Shown here: positions 60,973-64,000 of the stretch, one piece after another
Layout: the number at the start of each line of letters is the position of its first letter
How positions within the stretch are numbered: position 1 is the first letter of the stretch
Origin: Chryseolinea serpens
Lineage (GTDB): Bacteria; Bacteroidota; Bacteroidia; Cytophagales; Cyclobacteriaceae
Direction: 5' to 3'
Length of the DNA: 64,000 nt
Assembly (NCBI RefSeq): GCF_900129725.1
Contig: NZ_FQWQ01000001.1
Span: 186,001-250,000, forward strand
Translations under genes and position numbers: made by a program
Notes under the pieces: generated by a model
The model's database searches: none
What the model saw: the letters and a program-made list of their open reading frames with translations, nothing else
Told to the model about the DNA's origin: nothing

Positions 60973-62613
60973 TCAAAATCTGGGAGGTGTTCCGCTGGAT
61001 ACCGCCAGGATGTCTTTGTCGGGCTGGTTGCGAACGGCAGGCATGTTGTCGAACATCATGGTGGCGCCAACGGCCTCGCTATACTTTGGCCACTGCGGCA
61101 GGCCTTTGTGATTCGGGTCGCCGGTCCGGGCGAAGTTTATCCAGGCCTGGCTCATTTTGTCGGCCAGCGCATAGGCCTCTTTTCCGCCACCGGTCATTTC
61201 CTCGCAGCGCGCAATGTTGTTCATGACAAAGGGGATCTCCATACAATGAAAAGCTTTGTAGTCGCCATTGAACACGGGCGACTGCCACGTGAACAAATAC
61301 ATGTATACCGGCGCCGTACCGTTGGACGATTTGGCATTGGCTTCGGCCACCATGCCGGGGCGGAAGAAACCGTCGATATCCACTAAGTCGCTGGCGCGGG
61401 TGTCGTTGGGATAGGTCTTTTTCACAGCGGCAAGGTACGCTTCCGTTTTGTCGCCCCACTGTTTTTGCAGATGAGCTTTGGCTTGCTCGGGTGTTGCCTT
61501 TCTGAGATCGGGGTTGCGGATCGATGTGATGAACTCATTTTTTGTGGAGCCGATCACCAGCGGAACATTTGCCGAGAGGGCAAGGGCCTTGGGATCGCTC
61601 ATTTGGTAGGGCAGAAAGTCGCCGTCGAGCGTAGGGCCCCAGCCGAAGCGCAATCCAGCACCGACGGGCTTGCCTTCGGCTGTGAGTTGTTCGCGCACTT
61701 TTTGGAGCGCTTTGTTTCCGGCCGCCACCAGTTTGTCGTAGGGCACTTTCGCGATGGAGTCAACACGCGAGGGGATGATGCCCAGCTCGTTCAACACGGC
61801 GGCGCCGATCCGTTTCGATATCAGATTGTCCTGGAAGTCGGACCACACGCCGCTTTGCACGATGGCTTTGTGAAACAGTCCTTTTGCCTTGGGCGAACTC
61901 ATGAGCGTGGTCACTTTTCCACCGCCACCCGATTGTCCAAAGATGGTGACGTTGTTGGGATCGCCGCCAAAATTTGAAATGTTGTCCTTCACCCACTCCA
62001 GGGCGGCCACCAGGTCGAGAAAGCTGGCGTTGGCAGAACCTTTGTATTGATCGCCATATTCGGAGAGATCGAGGAATCCGAGGATGTTGAGGCGGTGATT
62101 GATCGACACCAGGATCACATCGCCTTTCCGGCTGATCGATTCACCGTCATAGGAGGGCAACTCCTGCGATGATCCGGCGGTGTAACCACCGCCGTGGATC
62201 CAGAACATGACGGGCCGTTTCTTGCCGTCGTTGATGGCCGGGGTCCAGACATTCAACCGGAGGCAGTCCTCGTTGGTATAGCCCCAGTCGTGATGAAAAA
62301 GAAATTCGCTTTCGTCGTTCACCTGTGTGGTGGGAGTGAGCAGTGGAGAAACAGGACCATACGTCATCGAGCTTCGAATGCCTTCCCAGGGCGTGGGCTT
62401 TTGCGGAGCCTGAAAGCGCTTGGCCTGGGCATAGGGAATTCCTTTATAAGCATAGATGCCGTTGTGAATATAACCGCGCACTTTTCCCGAGCGGGTTTGT
62501 GCCACAGCAATGTCTTGTCCGTTCTGAATCGGGAGGGTGACGCTTTTTTGTCCGCTGGCATGCAAAGCAGCGAGGACACTCCATAGTACGATGGCGGTAA
62601 TGATTCTTTTCAT
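60973..62613 (-). CDS. Type-B carboxylesterase, Sec-exported
   Basis: A 546-residue esterase with Sec signal MKRIITAIVLWSVLAALHASGQ. The core is VMFWIHGGGYTAGSSQ, EDCLRLNVW, nucleophile elbow GQSGGGGKV and GSANASFLDLVAALEWVKDNI; catalytic His in KAFHCMEIPFVM. It shares order and motifs with the downstream paralogue at 59290-60942, which follows after 30 bases. Possibly cleaves ester substituents of plant or microbial polymers, consistent with the nearby fucosidase; that is inference. A 19-base TTGTGT-type dyad lies 12 bases upstream of its start. Confidence 0.93.
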   Translation of the reverse strand: MKRIITAIVLWSVLAALHASGQKSVTLPIQNGQDIAVAQTRSGKVRGYIHNGIYAYKGIPYAQAKRFQAPQKPTPWEGIRSSMTYGPVSPLLTPTTQVNDESEFLFHHDWGYTNEDCLRLNVWTPAINDGKKRPVMFWIHGGGYTAGSSQELPSYDGESISRKGDVILVSINHRLNILGFLDLSEYGDQYKGSANASFLDLVAALEWVKDNISNFGGDPNNVTIFGQSGGGGKVTTLMSSPKAKGLFHKAIVQSGVWSDFQDNLISKRIGAAVLNELGIIPSRVDSIAKVPYDKLVAAGNKALQKVREQLTAEGKPVGAGLRFGWGPTLDGDFLPYQMSDPKALALSANVPLVIGSTKNEFITSIRNPDLRKATPEQAKAHLQKQWGDKTEAYLAAVKKTYPNDTRASDLVDIDGFFRPGMVAEANAKSSNGTAPVYMYLFTWQSPVFNGDYKAFHCMEIPFVMNNIARCEEMTGGGKEAYALADKMSQAWINFARTGDPNHKGLPQWPKYSEAVGATMMFDNMPAVRNQPDKDILAVSSGTPPRF

Positions 62614-62625
62614 AGGGTGGATTCA

Positions 62626-62644
62626 ATGTGTTACGTGTACACAA
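62626..62644. promoter_or_regulatory. TTGTGT-N7-ACACAA-type dyad before the esterase pair
   Basis: On the minus strand TTGTGT, 7 bases, ACACAT, differing at one position from the symmetrical form seen at 43662 and 48531. It begins 12 bases upstream of the start at 62613. Candidate operator or promoter-associated element. Confidence 0.4.
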
Positions 62645-62880
62645 TAATATCTAAATTCATCTTATTTATTTCGTCATGCGATGTGTTTTCCATAGGCGGC
62701 AACACGCTTCCCCGGGGCATGCTGGCGGTTGGCGATGTGATGGCCATGACGCAACACGAGCCGTTGATCAAGGCATTTAAACTCCGTTCGCGGCAACATT
62801 TGATAAACCCAGGGCATCGGTCGACGCTTTTCGAAGATCCATCTAAGGTTTCCGGCTGCCAATTTCTGCGCGATGGCAAA

Positions 62881-63987
62881 TTACATGCCCGGGGGCATGG
62901 TCTTGCGATAGAACTTTTTCATGGCGCGGGGTGCCGTAAACCTGTAGCCGAAGTCAAGGCCGATGTAGCGATTAGCGGTAGAGAGTGTAATGGATTGGAG
63001 CGCCGCACGGCTCCAGTCATATTCGAAGCGCAGGCCACCATACATGCGCTGGGATTGATACCCGATGCTGGCCCTGCCTTCAGGTCGAAAGACAAATGCC
63101 TGACGCGCACTTGTTTTTTGCTGAGGGGTCTCCAGGTATTTGTAGACGTATAGATTGACCGAAGAGAAGACCACGAAAGAAACAAAGAAACTTCTGCGAA
63201 AAACGAGGTTGCCACCCACACCCGGTCCGGCTTCCACCATCACTCTCCGCAGCGTGGTGATGTTGGCAAACGCGGGGTCATAGTAAGGCTGTTGCGTGCG
63301 GGTGATGATGGCGGAGTCGCCCGACAACTGGTTGTAGAAGGCGCCGGCCTTGAGCAACAAACCAACCTGGCTCCGGACCTGTCGCTGTGCGAACGTGATC
63401 GGCGCGGCGTAGGAATACCGTTTCCAATTGGCATTGTAAATCCCCTCGAACTGAAATTCTTTGCTCATCAGGTCGGGCCGGAGACGATATGAACCGTCGA
63501 GGCTTCGGTTGATGGACCCAATGTCGGTGAATCCTTTGATGCGGATGTATTTGAATTGGAAGGAATAAGCGCTGCCCAGGAATTTTATGGTAGCAGTGCG
63601 GTAAGCGCTGGGTGTGTAAGCATCATTTTTTTGAAGCCCCGATTTGAGCAGGAAGGCAAAGCCTGCGGCCACGAAGCGATAGCCTGCCGAAAATCCCAGG
63701 ATGTCGCCCATGCTCGTGCGAAAGTTCGACGCCGCCGGGACCTCCGACGTGCGCGGGCTTAGGTTGAGCCTAACGCCGGGAGAAAGCACATGCACGCCCA
63801 CCGACAATGCGTTGGGATAGGTTTTTATATAGGCTGTATCCAGCAGCGGGCGCCTGATGCGCAGATGGGGAAAGAACTTCCGGTAGAATTTGTCGGGATG
63901 CAGCAACACATTTTCCTGTGCGGCAGCAGCCGTCGGGACCGCGAGAAGTAGGGAGAGCAATACCCAGGGGGCGCTGCAGGATTTCAT
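62881..63987 (-). CDS. DUF4421 outer-membrane beta-barrel-like protein
   Basis: A 368-residue protein with signal MKSCSAPWVLLSLLLAVPTAAAAQ. The body has alternating amphipathic strands and conserved DUF4421 segments (LDTAYIKTYPNALSVGVHVLSPGVRLNL, GSAYSFQFKYIRIKGFTDIG, YGGLRFEYDW, ITLSTANRYIGLDFGYRFTAP) and ends in a basic, non-membrane tail. This pattern suggests an outer-membrane barrel, common in Bacteroidota but without known function. It is opposite in orientation to nothing on its right within the window; the 267 bases before the esterase pair hold no gene. Confidence 0.85.
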   Translation of the reverse strand: MKSCSAPWVLLSLLLAVPTAAAAQENVLLHPDKFYRKFFPHLRIRRPLLDTAYIKTYPNALSVGVHVLSPGVRLNLSPRTSEVPAASNFRTSMGDILGFSAGYRFVAAGFAFLLKSGLQKNDAYTPSAYRTATIKFLGSAYSFQFKYIRIKGFTDIGSINRSLDGSYRLRPDLMSKEFQFEGIYNANWKRYSYAAPITFAQRQVRSQVGLLLKAGAFYNQLSGDSAIITRTQQPYYDPAFANITTLRRVMVEAGPGVGGNLVFRRSFFVSFVVFSSVNLYVYKYLETPQQKTSARQAFVFRPEGRASIGYQSQRMYGGLRFEYDWSRAALQSITLSTANRYIGLDFGYRFTAPRAMKKFYRKTMPPGM

Positions 63988-64000
63988 AGGCGATGCGTGT

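Noticed and set aside
57307-62613. A classical polysaccharide utilisation locus
   Set aside because: Fucosidase and esterases are present, but no SusC/SusD pair or adjacent hybrid two-component sensor is found in the window.

Overview
The window looks like chromosomal DNA of a free-living Bacteroidota bacterium, probably a Cytophagales-type genome of about 50-55 % GC. Four things point there: many lipoproteins and periplasmic hydrolases, an ECF sigma/FecR pair feeding an STN/CarboxypepD_reg-like protein, DUF4421 and DUF1987 (SiaC) genes, and start codons without Shine-Dalgarno sequences. This placement is inference from gene content, not a phylogeny. No rRNA, tRNA, CRISPR array, prophage or recognisable IS transposase was seen. 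I call 47 protein genes, one cut by the left edge.

Layout. 1-5.6 kb: a YjiK-like lipoprotein (partial), a PAP2 phosphatase and a GT2-like glycosyltransferase on the minus strand, then PhyH dioxygenase, SDR and a sphingomyelin-synthase-like PAP2 enzyme on the plus strand, possibly a lipid-modification group. 5.7-8.0 kb: two small membrane-associated proteins, Dps and RpiA. 8.1-11.8 kb: an ergothioneine operon, FAD disulfide oxidoreductase-egtB-egtD. 12-21.5 kb: a phosphorelay island with a 2141-residue soluble hybrid kinase carrying eleven 92-residue HAMP units, two receiver-kinases and a stand-alone receiver. 21.8-24.2 kb: cydAB. 24.2-29.2 kb: a mirror array of hairpins, an SDR, a Dcp-type M3 peptidase lipoprotein, a DUF559 gene inside structured inverted repeats, and a SiaC homologue.

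29.7-38.2 kb: GH116 glycosidase, TPR-CPBP membrane protease, dihydrofolate reductase-like protein, archaemetzincin lipoprotein and an IPT/TIG-NHL lipoprotein. 38.3-41.9 kb: an ABC ATPase/membrane pair converging on a LytTR two-component pair. 42-52 kb: intradiol-dioxygenase-like lipoprotein, pirin-like protein, type-B carboxylesterase, a CitMHS transporter with a split AtuA/DUF1446 pair, and a 1156-residue ThuA/PQQ-dehydrogenase/cytochrome c protein. 52-56 kb: an ECF sigma-FecR-STN/metallopeptidase operon. 56-64 kb: M23 protein, GH29 fucosidase, two type-B carboxylesterases and a DUF4421 outer-membrane protein.

Functional picture. The second half is mainly exported carbohydrate- and ester-cleaving enzymes plus regulators, typical of a polymer-degrading bacterium. 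The first half combines redox and stress protection (ergothioneine, Dps, cytochrome bd) with soluble signalling. The most unusual items are the DUF559 cassette with hairpin-bearing ends (28195-28666), the 11-unit poly-HAMP kinase, the sigma/anti-sigma operon whose third gene is an STN-gluzincin fusion instead of a TonB receptor, the sphingomyelin-synthase-like enzyme, and several dispersed palindrome families.
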